Shown: one piece after another, positions 26,629 to 36,600 of the stretch | Position numbering within the stretch: the stretch's first letter is position 1 | Layout: each line of letters opens with the position of its first letter | Source: Pyxidicoccus fallax | GTDB taxonomy: Bacteria; Myxococcota; Myxococcia; Myxococcales; Myxococcaceae | Reading direction: 5' to 3' | Length of the DNA stretch: 64,000 nt | Assembly (NCBI RefSeq): GCF_012933655.1 | Contig: NZ_JABBJJ010000021.1 | Span: 1-64,000, forward strand | Notes under the pieces: generated by a model | What the model saw: the letters and a program-made list of their open reading frames with translations, nothing else | Told to the model about the DNA's origin: nothing | The model's database searches: none | Made by a program: the position numbers and the translations under genes

Positions 26629-27924
26629 ATGAACGGATCTCAACCGGGTCAGGTTTATTGCATCATCGGTGCTGGCGCCGCGGGGCTGGCCGCCGCGAAG
26701 GCCTTCAAGGCGGCGGGGGTTCCGTTCGAAGTATTGGAATCCGCCTCCGGAATCGGTGGCATCTGGGATGCCTCGCGAGAGGACTCGCCAGTGGGGAGGA
26801 ACACGCACGTCATCGCGTCGAAGACGGTGCAGGCGTATCCGGGCTTCCCCATGCCGGCGTCCTACCCGGACTATCCCAATCACGCGCTCGTGCTGGACTA
26901 CCTGCGCGCCTACGCGGAGGACGCCGGCGTCATGCCGCACATGCGCTTCAACACGGCCGTGGAGCGGGTGGAGCCGTCGGGTCAGGGCTGGCGCGTGCGG
27001 GTGCGGGGCGGTCCGGACCGGGAGTACGCCGGGGTGGTGCTGGCCACGGGACATGACCGGACGCCGCGCATCCCCACGTTCCCCGGGCGGCACGACATCC
27101 AGGTGCTGCACTCGCACCGCTACAAGAGCCCGGCGCAGCTGATGAACAAGCGCGTGCTCGTCGTGGGCGCGGGCCAGTCCGCCGCGGACATCCTCTGTGA
27201 GTCCGCCATGAACGCGGCGAAGACCTTCCACAGCACCCGGCGCGGCTTCTTCTGCATGCCCAAGTACCTCATGGGCCGCCCCACGGACACCATGCTGCAG
27301 GCGCAGGCCCCGGGCTTCCTCCGGCGCCTGTCGTACTACCTCTTCTTCCGCTTCCTCTGGCGGCGCTCCCGGGGCCTGGGCATGCCCGTGCCCGTCATGA
27401 AGGACGACCTGGTCATCCCCGTGCTGGGCGACCTGCTGCATCACCACTACACCCACGGCGACATCACCCATAAGGGCCACATCGCCCGCATGGAGGGAGA
27501 CCGGGTGTACTTCGACGACGGGACGGACGAGCAGATCGACGTCGTCTTCCTCGCCACGGGCTATGTGCCCGCGTACCCCGTCATCGACCGCAAGCACCTG
27601 AACTGGGCCGAGGGTGAGAACCGCCCCTCGCTGTACCTGCACATCTTCCCGCCGGAGACGGACAACCTCTTCGTGGTGGGCATGGTGCGGCCGGTGGGCT
27701 CGCACTGGGACGTCTACGAGTACCAGGGGCGGCTCATCGCGGCCTACCTCCAGGCTCGCGCGAGGACGCCCGAGAAGGCGCGGCGGTGGGAGCAGCTCAA
27801 GCGCGACCCCCAGCCGGACTTCCGGGCCGGCATCCGCTTCTACAACTCCGCGGAGTACCCGCTCGTGGTGGAGAAGCAGGAGTACGTGAACCACGTGAAG
27901 GGTCACCTCCGGAAGCTGGCCTGA
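26629..27924 (+). CDS. flavin-containing monooxygenase (class B)
   Basis: It has two Rossmann motifs: IIGAGAAGLAAAKAF for FAD and VVGAGQSAADIL for NADPH. Between them, FPGRHDIQVLHSHRY matches the FMO/Baeyer-Villiger fingerprint FxGxxxHxxxY/W. Later, VVFLATGYVPAYPVI is the ATG motif. The length of 431 aa is typical of FMOs. Soft nucleophile or Baeyer-Villiger oxidation is expected; the substrate is unknown. The plus strand points to the PKS region, and thioesterase and P450 genes follow, so it may tailor the polyketide. Start ATG 26629; the frame opens to 26350 without coding character. Confidence 0.85.
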   Translation: MNGSQPGQVYCIIGAGAAGLAAAKAFKAAGVPFEVLESASGIGGIWDASREDSPVGRNTHVIASKTVQAYPGFPMPASYPDYPNHALVLDYLRAYAEDAGVMPHMRFNTAVERVEPSGQGWRVRVRGGPDREYAGVVLATGHDRTPRIPTFPGRHDIQVLHSHRYKSPAQLMNKRVLVVGAGQSAADILCESAMNAAKTFHSTRRGFFCMPKYLMGRPTDTMLQAQAPGFLRRLSYYLFFRFLWRRSRGLGMPVPVMKDDLVIPVLGDLLHHHYTHGDITHKGHIARMEGDRVYFDDGTDEQIDVVFLATGYVPAYPVIDRKHLNWAEGENRPSLYLHIFPPETDNLFVVGMVRPVGSHWDVYEYQGRLIAAYLQARARTPEKARRWEQLKRDPQPDFRAGIRFYNSAEYPLVVEKQEYVNHVKGHLRKLA

Positions 27925-27934
27925 GGCACCCCGC

Positions 27935-28780
27935 TCAGTCCCCGGACACGGTGCGTCCGGGGACGAGCGCGGCCAGCTCGCGGCGGAGGGCGGCGGTGAG
28001 CGCCGGGCGCTGCTCGTGCAGGTAGAAGTGCCCGCCCGGGAAGAGCTCCACGGACTCCAGGTTCGACGCGAGCTCTCCCCAGGCGCGCAGCTGGCCCGGC
28101 GTCGCGCGCTCGTCGTCCCTGCCGCCGTACACATGCAGCGGGCAGTCCAGCGGCCCGTCGTCCTCGTACTCATAGGTGTCGAAGACCTCGAAGTCCGCCC
28201 GGAGGACGGGGAGGAAGAGCGCCAGCAGCTCCGGCTCGGAGAAGACCTCCTCGGGCGTGCCGCCGTAGCCGCGTATCTCCGAGAGGAACTCGGCGTCGTC
28301 GAGCCGCCACAGGAGCCGGCGCGTCCTCGGAAGGTGCGGCGCGGCGGCGGCACTGAGGAAGAGCGCGCGCGGGCCCGGAAGGCCGGCGCGGCGCAGGTGC
28401 AGGGCCAGCTCGAACGCCAGCAGCGCGCCCATGCTGTGGCCGAAGAACGCGAACGGCAGGTCCAGGTACGGCGACAGCCCCCGCGCTATCGCCGCCACCA
28501 GTGGCGCCGCCCGGCGGATGGCCGGCTCGCGCAGCCGTGCCCTCCGTCCCGGCAGCTCCACCGCGCACACCTCCACGTCCTCCGGGAAGTCCGCCTGCCA
28601 GCGGCTGTAGATGGACGCGCCGCCTCCCGCGTAGGGAAGACAGAACAGCCGCAGCCGGGCGGCCGGCGAGGGCCGTCGGTAGATCCATTGCTCTCTCATC
28701 TCGAAGGTCGCACCGCGAGGCTCCGCCGGCTCTGGCCGGGCAAAGCGTGAGACGCGACGAGTATTCGAGCGGTCTGACAT
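27935..28780 (-). CDS. type II thioesterase
   Basis: This alpha/beta hydrolase of the GrsT/SrfAD family has nucleophile Ser116 in FFGHSMGALLAF, His251 in PGGHFYLHEQ and an expected acid in the YGGRDDERATP segment. FCLPYAGGGASIY near the N-terminus is the family signature. Type II thioesterases remove stalled or wrong acyl chains from carrier proteins, which fits the downstream assembly line whose own release domain is a reductase. It is transcribed away from the PKS genes. It is divergent from the P450 gene. Confidence 0.92.
   Translation of the reverse strand: MSDRSNTRRVSRFARPEPAEPRGATFEMREQWIYRRPSPAARLRLFCLPYAGGGASIYSRWQADFPEDVEVCAVELPGRRARLREPAIRRAAPLVAAIARGLSPYLDLPFAFFGHSMGALLAFELALHLRRAGLPGPRALFLSAAAAPHLPRTRRLLWRLDDAEFLSEIRGYGGTPEEVFSEPELLALFLPVLRADFEVFDTYEYEDDGPLDCPLHVYGGRDDERATPGQLRAWGELASNLESVELFPGGHFYLHEQRPALTAALRRELAALVPGRTVSGD
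27938..27964. terminator. bidirectional terminator-like hairpin between convergent genes
   Basis: Perfect 10-bp arms GTCCCCGGAC (27938-27947) and GTCCGGGGAC (27955-27964) flank a 7-nt loop. It lies 14 bp after the monooxygenase stop and inside the last codons of the convergent thioesterase gene, so it can serve both. Confidence 0.55.
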
Positions 28781-28795
28781 CCGCCGGAGATGTCA
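28775..28795. promoter_or_regulatory. inverted repeat at the thioesterase start
   Basis: Perfect 7-bp arms TGACATC / GATGTCA are spaced by 7 bp and overlap the thioesterase start codon (28778-28780). The following 200 bp up to the P450 gene form the divergent promoter region and are less GC-rich. It could be an operator; short arms make chance possible. Confidence 0.3.
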
Positions 28796-29007
28796 GGTCA
28801 TGCCGCCGTGCGTTGTGAACGCGGTTTTTGCCGCGTCACGAACAATGTCAGACCCCCCGATTACACAGCGAGACTCGGCTTCTCCGAATGTGGCGACTCA
28901 CCCCGTCACTGATAACCCATACGCACGGTGGAGCCATGACACCGCAGGTCTGAAAAGGAGATGGGTGGAAACGCACCTCATCGTGGTGCGGCGATACCCC
29001 GCGACTC

Positions 29008-30399
29008 ATGCGTCAGACGACACCGGGAATGAGCAAGGCGAAACGTCCGCCTGGGCCGACCTTCATCGAAGCGCTGAGAATGACGCCAGACCTGACGCGT
29101 GACGCACTGGGGGCTATGAGCCGGATATCCCAGACGCATGGCGACATGGTGCGGGTGAAGATTGGCCCGATGCTCGTGTATCTGCTCAACCACCCGGACT
29201 ACGCGAAGCACGTCCTGCAGGACAACCACACGAACTATCGCAAGAGCTCCATCTACCACGAGTTCAGCGTCCTGCTCGGCAACGGCCAGTTGACGACGAA
29301 CGACATGGAGTACTGGCGGAGCCAGCGCAAGCTCATCCACCCGGCGTTCTCCCGCAGCCACCTGGAGCGCTACTTCTCCAAGGTCGCGGAGAGCTCGAGC
29401 GCGATGCTGGCGCGGTGGGAGGCGGCGGCCTCGGCGGGCAGGCCGCTGGATGTCTACAGCGAGTTCATGCGCCTGATGCTGGGGCTGACGGGGAAGATTC
29501 TCTTCAGCATCGACCTGGCGGAGGAGGCGCCGCAGGTGAGCGAGGCGATGCGGGTCGCCTTCGACTTCATCATGACGCGGGTGAATGCCCCCATCAAACT
29601 CCCGAGAGACTTCCCCACTCCGGCCCGGCGGCGCGTGGCCCGGCACGTGGATGTGCTCAACGACATCGTCCGGCGGCTCATCGAGGAGCGGCGCGAGGGC
29701 GAGGACCGGGGCGACCTGCTCACCGCCCTGGTGCGGGCGCGCGACGAGGCAGGCAAGGGCATGAGCGACGAGCACCTCCGGGACGAAATCAAGACGCTGC
29801 TCGTCGCGGGGCACGAGTCACCGGCGAACGTCCTGTCGTGGGCCTGCTACCTGCTGGCGCTCAACCCGGACAAGGAGGAGCGGCTCGCCGCGGAAGTCAC
29901 CCAGGTGGTGGGGGACCGGCCGCCGACCTTCGCCGACCTGCCACGTCTGCGTTACTGCCAGATGGTGCTCGAGGAGACGATGCGGCTCTACCCGCCCGCA
30001 TGGGTGGTGGAACGCACTCCCATCCAGGACGACGTGATTGGTGGGTATCACATCGAGGCTGGCGCCCGTGTGACGATGTTCATGTATCAAATCCACCGAC
30101 ACCGGGACTTCTGGGAAGACGCCGAGCGTTTCGAGCCCGAGCGCTTCTCCGAGGCTCGCTCCGCGGGCAGGCATCGCTTCGCGCTCTTTCCCTTCTCTGG
30201 AGGGCCGCGCATCTGCCTGGGGAAGGACCTCTCCATGGTGGAAATGCTCATGTGTCTGACCATGGTCATCCAGCGGTTCCGGCTGAGACTCGAGCCGTCA
30301 CATCCGGTGGTGCCGTTGCCATCCGTCAACCTGCGACCCAGGGATGGAATCGTGTTTCACCTCTCCCCGCGCCGGAACTCGGTCGCGGCCGCCGGGTGA
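29008..30399 (+). CDS. cytochrome P450
   Basis: A complete P450: I-helix oxygen-binding motif AGHES, K-helix EETMRLYP (ExxR), PERF-like segment FEPERF, and heme-binding loop FSGGPRICLG with thiolate Cys403. No membrane anchor is seen, so it should be a soluble, redoxin-dependent enzyme. It lies 201 bp upstream of the first PKS gene on the same strand and likely hydroxylates or epoxidises the polyketide. ATG 29008 was chosen; ATG 29029 (MSKAKRPPGP) is also possible. Confidence 0.95.
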   Translation: MRQTTPGMSKAKRPPGPTFIEALRMTPDLTRDALGAMSRISQTHGDMVRVKIGPMLVYLLNHPDYAKHVLQDNHTNYRKSSIYHEFSVLLGNGQLTTNDMEYWRSQRKLIHPAFSRSHLERYFSKVAESSSAMLARWEAAASAGRPLDVYSEFMRLMLGLTGKILFSIDLAEEAPQVSEAMRVAFDFIMTRVNAPIKLPRDFPTPARRRVARHVDVLNDIVRRLIEERREGEDRGDLLTALVRARDEAGKGMSDEHLRDEIKTLLVAGHESPANVLSWACYLLALNPDKEERLAAEVTQVVGDRPPTFADLPRLRYCQMVLEETMRLYPPAWVVERTPIQDDVIGGYHIEAGARVTMFMYQIHRHRDFWEDAERFEPERFSEARSAGRHRFALFPFSGGPRICLGKDLSMVEMLMCLTMVIQRFRLRLEPSHPVVPLPSVNLRPRDGIVFHLSPRRNSVAAAG

Positions 30400-30600
30400 T
30401 GCTCTCTTGCCTGCCCTGTTGGGTTTGCCTTCCACCGCCCTCCCTTGAATCCGCAAGGAATGGCGGAATACCTTTCATGAAACATCTCCGGCCTGTCACG
30501 AGCCGCGTCGCGCCTTCGAGGGGGGAAGGCGGACAGGCCTGGCGCTGCGTGCCGCGGACCCCGCCCCACTGACCGATCAGCGATGAGACAGAGGTCCAAC

Positions 30601-33600
30601 ATGAGCTCGCTCGGGCCGGTGTGTTCCGCAGGCACGGGACACCGGGGGCGGGATGCCGCCGTCATCGGAATGGCCTGTCGCTTTCCCGAGGCGGATGACC
30701 CCGCCGCCTTCTGGCGCAACCTCGCGGCGGGCATCAACTCCGTCACCGAGGTTCCGCCGGACCGGTGGGACGTCGGCCGGTGGTACTCGCCGGACATCAG
30801 CGCGCCCAATCGCTCCACGAGCCGCTGGGGCGCGTTCCTCCGTGGGTTCGACCGCTTCGACAACGGGTTCTTCAACATCTCGCCGCGCGAGGCGCGGAAC
30901 ATGGACCCGCAGCAGCGCCTGCTCCTGGAGGAGACCTGGCACTGCATCGAGGACGCGGGCGTGTCCGTGGAGACGCTCGCCCGGGCCCGCACGTCCGTCT
31001 ACGTCGGCGCGATGGCGATGGACCACTACGCGTCCGTCCACGCGCCGGGGGCCGAGACGGAGAGCCACGCCTGCGCGGGCGCGTACGCCTGCATGATGGC
31101 CAACCGCGTCTCGTACCACCTGGGGGTGAGCGGCGAGAGCGTGACGCTGGACACGGCCTGCTCGTCCTCGCTCGTGGCCCTGCACCAGGCGCGGCGGGCG
31201 CTGCTGCTGGGCGAGGCGGACTACTGCCTCGTCGCGGGAGTGAGCCTCGACTTCAGCCCCTGGAAGTACGTGTCGTTCGGCAAGTCGCGGATGCTGAGCC
31301 CGACGGGGCAGTGCCGCACGTTCGACAAGGACGCGGACGGCTACGTGCCCGGCGAGGGCGTGGGCGTCATCCTGCTCCAGCGCCTGGAGGATGCGGAGCG
31401 GGACGGCGGCGTGATTCACGGCGTCATCCGGGGCTCGGCGGTGAACCACGTCGGCCGGGCGACGTCGCTCACGGCGCCGCGTGTGGGGGCCCAGCGGGAC
31501 GTCATCCTCGCGGCGTGCCGTGATGCCGACGTGGACCCGGCGACGCTCACCTACGTGGAGGCGCACGGGACGGGGACGTCGCTCGGCGACCCGGTGGAGA
31601 TCGCTGCGCTCACGGAGGCATTTCGGACGAGCACGGACCAGCGAGGCTTCTGCGCCATCGGCTCGGTCAAGACGAACATCGGACACCTGGAGGCCGCGGC
31701 CGGTATCGCGGGGCTCATCAAGACGCTGCTGATGATGCGGCACGAGCGGATTCCCCCGACGCTGAACCTGCGGACGCTCAACCCGCTCATCGACTTCGAG
31801 CGCTCGCCCTTCGTTCCCGCACGGGAGGCCCGGCCGTGGGTCCGCCCCGCGGGGGTTCCGCTTCGCGCGGGGGTCAGCTCGTTCGGCTTCGGCGGCGTGA
31901 ATAGCCACGTGGTGGTGGAGGAGTACCGGGGCGGATGTGACGGCACGGCACCGGTGGCCGGCGGCGGAGCGCCGCTCGCGTTCGTCCTCTCCGCGAGGAC
32001 GGAGCCAGGCCTCCGCGCGCTCAAGGCGCGGTGGGTGGAGCGCGTGCGCTCGCCGGACTTCGACGGCGCGGCGCTGCGGGAGGCGTGCCTCGCGCTCCAG
32101 GAGACCGGCCGCTCCTTCAAGCGACGCTTCGGCGCGGTGGTCCGGACGCCGGCCGAGCTGGAGGCGGCGCTCACGCGGGAGGAGGCGCCCACGCCCGCGC
32201 TTCCGGTGGGCCTCCCTGCCCTCTTCTTCGGCGACTTCCCCGAGAATGGCCCGGCCGCAGCGCGCGAGCTGGACGCGCACGACCCGCTGTTCGCCGCGGC
32301 GTTCGAGCGGCTCGCCGCGCCCCTGGTCGAGCGGACCGGGCATGGCTCGGCGGCGGCGCTCCTGGCAGCGGAGGCCGGGCTTCCGCGGGAGCTTCGTCCG
32401 GCGCTCGCGCTGTGCGTGCAGTGCGCCCTCGCCGAGAGCCTGGAACGGGGAGGCCTCGCCTTCGGCGTGCGGGGTGGCAACACGGCGGCCACGCTCGTCA
32501 CCTCGGGTGCCCTCTCCTTCGACGATGCGTTGAGGGCGCTGCTCCCTGGAGGGGACGGTGCTCGCGTGAGGCTCCGGCGGCCCCGGGTGCCCTGTGTGCA
32601 TCCCGTGACTGGAGAGGTGCTGGAGCCCTGGGAGGCGGACGTCGCGCTGCTCGGTGGGCTCATCTCCGGGTTCCAGGTGGACGGGGACGGCGTGCGCCGG
32701 GCCGCGGCGGAGGCGCGGCTGCTGTTCGGGACGCAGCACACGTTCTCGCGTCACCTGGAGGAGTGGCGACAGCCGCTCGCCGCGGTGGGCCGTACGCTGG
32801 AGTCGCTGCTCGATGGGACACCTCCTGGCGAGGAGCGGCTTACCGCGCTGATCCTCGCGGTGAGCCGCCTGCGGCTGGAGCGGAAGTGGTCCCTGGGGGC
32901 GCCCCGGCTGCCGGGGGACGCGAGGCTCGAGGAGCTCGCCCTGCTCGTCGCGGACGAGCTCCTGCTCCCCGATGAAGTCGTCCGGTGGATGTGCGCTCCC
33001 GATGAGGAGGCCGCCGCGGCCATCGCGGGGGCGCTCGCGGGCCGGCTCAATCGCGGCTCGAAGTCCGGCGCCTGCTCGGGCGCGCGGGGACCGGGAGCGG
33101 CGCTCTCGGGGCCGGAGGGGGAGCTCGCCGCGTCGGAGCTGCTCGGCATGGCGCTCGGGCGGGAGGGGCTGCTCCCTGGGGGCACCGGGCCAGTGCTTTG
33201 CCTCGGACGTCCGCACGCGTCCCTGGACGGCTCGGCACTCGTCGTCGCGCTGGAGGGCGAAGAAGGCGAGGCCGCGAAGCTCGGCGTGCTCGTCTCCCTG
33301 TGGCGCGGGGGACTGGAGATTGCGTGGAGCCGCTACGCGGAGGGGCGCCCCCACCGCCGGTTCCGCCTGCCGGGCTACGTGTTCGACGGGACGCCCTTCC
33401 CACCTCCCCGCGTGGACCCGCCGGTGCCGGGCCCATCCACGAGTTCCGATGCAGCGAGGGTCACCGAGATGAACACCGCGAACGTCGAGAGCACGGCCTC
33501 CAGCAGCAGCGTGGCGCTGGGGATCGCTGGCGGGACCTGGCGCGCGACCGACCCCATCATTCGCGACCACCGCATCACGGGGTGCCTGCTCACTCCGGGC

Positions 33601-36600
33601 GCGGCCCTCATGCGAGCCGCGCTGCTCGCGGCGCGCCGTCAGCTCCCGGGCGTCAACACGCTGCACGAGGTCTCGCTCCACACGCCTGCCCTCGTGGAGG
33701 AGGCGCTGGCCTACACGGTCGACACCGGCACGCCGGGCCGCTTCATCGTCCGCGCGGGGGACACGGCGCTCTGCTCCGGCGGGTTCAGTGCGAATGAGTC
33801 GACGGAGGCCATCGGGCCTCGGGCTGCCGACCTCCGAACGGCGCTCGCCGAGCCCTCCGACCTCTACGCGCGTCTCGCGGGCCTGGGGTACGGCTACGGC
33901 GAGAGCCTTCGCGTCATCCGGGGACTTGGCCGGACGGAGGGGCGGCTCGTCGCGCGCCTCGTGGGTGCCCCGAGCGCGGGGGACGTGGACGCGGCGCTGC
34001 TCGACGGCATCCTCCAGTGCGTCGTCGCACATGCGCTCTTCGAAGGACGGCTCCAGGGCGGCTCGCTCCTCATCCCCTTCTTCATCCGGCGGCTTCGCTT
34101 CCTCGGGCCGCTCGCCGGAACGGTGACGGTGGAGCTCGCGGACACGGCCGTGAGCGAACGGGCGGGCGCGCTGCATGCCGACGTGGTCGCACGCTCAGCG
34201 GAGGGGGCCCCGCTCGTCGTGCTGGAAGGCGCGGTCTTCCGACGGGTTCCTGTGGGTTTCCTCCAGGAGCGTGCATCCCGGGAGGGCGCCCTTCCCCACG
34301 AGACAGTGCAGGACGGAGCGCTCATGGCCGCTGACCTCCGCGCTTCGGAGTCCGTCATCACCGATGCTTCGTCCTGGCGGGCTGCTGACTCCCGGGCGGC
34401 GAGCACCACGCACGGCGGGACGCCCATGGCGAACCGGCACGCCGCTGACCTCCGCGCTTCGGAGTCCGTCATCACCGACGGTGTCCGGCCAGGTGCTCCG
34501 TCCTCGCGGGGGGGCGACTCCCGCGCCGAGGAAACGACGCCCGTTCTCATCGACAGCGCCTCGCCTGTTGCTTCGTCCTCGCGGGGGGCTGGCTCTCGCG
34601 CTCCGGATGCGGCGCCCATCCTCATCGATGGCGCCGGGCTGTATGCGCCGCGCTGGCTTGCCACCGAGCAACCCACTCCGTCCGCGGTGCGCGTCGCGTC
34701 GCTCCTCGTCCTGCCTCATGGCACCGAGGATGAAGCGCTCAGGCGCGTACTGGCGGCCGACGGTCCCGTCCTCGTGGCGCGCGCCGCTCCGGAGGGCCGG
34801 CCTGGAGAGATCCTCTTCGACCCCGAGGACCCGGCCGGCTGGACGCACGTGCTCCGCCGCGCCACCGAGGAACTGGGGAGCGTCGACGGCCCGCTGTGCA
34901 TCTACGTGCTCCTCGCGGCGGACGGAGCACCCTCCTCCACCGCGCAGGCCTTGTGGCGCCACCAGACGCACGGCCCGCGAGCGCTCTTCCTCCTCGCGAA
35001 GGCCGCAGGGGCGTCACGCTTCAAGTCGGTGCGCCTCGCGGTCGCAGTTCGTGACGCGTTCTCCGTCATCCCGGGCGACCTGGCCTCGGGTTACGCCTCG
35101 GCGGGCGTCGCGGGCGCGGCCCGCACCGTCGCGCTCGAGTTCAAGAAGCTCCGCCCCGTCGTCGTCGATGTCGAGCGTCAGGGCTCGGACGACGTCGCGC
35201 TGCTGACCACGCTGCGCGCGGAGTGTCTCGCGGGCTCCGAGCAGGTGGTGGCCTACCGGAGCGGTCGCCGCTTCGTACCCCGCGTGGCCCGTGCGCGACG
35301 CGGCCGGGCAGGCACGCCGTACCGTGACGGAGGCGTCTACGTCATCGTCGGTGGCGCGGGTGGCATCGGCCGGAAGACCGCGGCACACATCGCCGCGCGA
35401 GGCCAGAACGTCCGGCTCGCGCTCGTGGGCCGCTCTCCCCTGTCGCCGGACATCGAGCAGGTCCTGCGCGAGCTGGAAGGCACTGGCGCACGGGCCCGCT
35501 ACTTCTCCACCGACGTCACCGAGCGGGATGCACTCGCGGCGACCCTCGCCCGGGTGAAGGAGGCCTTCGGTTCCATCCACGGGGTCATCCACTCGGGAGG
35601 CGTCCTCGCGGACCGGCTCATCTTCAGCAAGGAGCCCGACTCGTTCGACCGCGTGCTCCGCCCGAAGGTCCTCGGCGCGTGGCTGCTGGACGAGCTCACC
35701 GCGGCGGAGCCGCTCGACTTCTTCAGCGTCTACTCGTCGGTCGTCTCGGAGCTCGGCAACGTCGGCCAGGTCGACTACGCGGCGGCGAATGCGTTTCTCG
35801 ACGCGTTCATGGACTTCCGCCGGGCCCGGGGCCGTCCGGGACGCAGTCTGTCCGTCAACTGGACGCTCTGGGCCGAGGGCGGAATGGGCCGAGACACGCG
35901 GGCCATCGAGCAGCTCGCCGCGCGGGGCATCACGCTCCTCGACGACGGGCCCGCGTTCGCCGCGCTCGACGCGGCCCTGACGGGGCCGGAGGAACGCATC
36001 ATCGTCCTCGGTCCCGGCGAAGGGCATCCCTTCGGCGAGCGGCTCGTCACGGCGGACTTCACGCCCGTGGCCCCCATCGCGCGGGGGGAAGCGCGCCCGC
36101 CCGAGCCCGCCGCGAAGCCGGAGGACCCGGCGGCCATCGAGACCTGGTTGACCGGGCTCGTCGCGGCGCGCATTGGCGCCAACCCGGCGACGGTCGACCG
36201 CGAGGAGTCCTTCTTCGCCCTCGGAGTCGAGTCCGTGATGGTGAAGGACCTCATGCGGGAGCTGGACGCGCGGTACGACGGCCTCTCCCCCACGGTGCTC
36301 TTCGAGCGACCCAACCTGCGGGAGCTGGCCGCCCATCTGGCGTCCCGTCCACGGCGGGCAGGCGCGCAGGAGGCCTCCGCCCCCGTGAACTCCGCGCCCG
36401 TGACGACAGGCCGTGCCGAGCCGCGCGCGGAAGCGCCGTCGCCTCCGACGAGGGCCTCCGCGCCCCTACCCGAGCGGGCCATCGCCATCATCGGGATGAG
36501 CGGGCGCTTCCCGAAGGCGCCCGATGTCGAGACCTACTGGCGCAACCTCCTCGCCGGGCTCGACTGCATCACCGAGATTCCCGCCGAGCGGTGGGACTAC

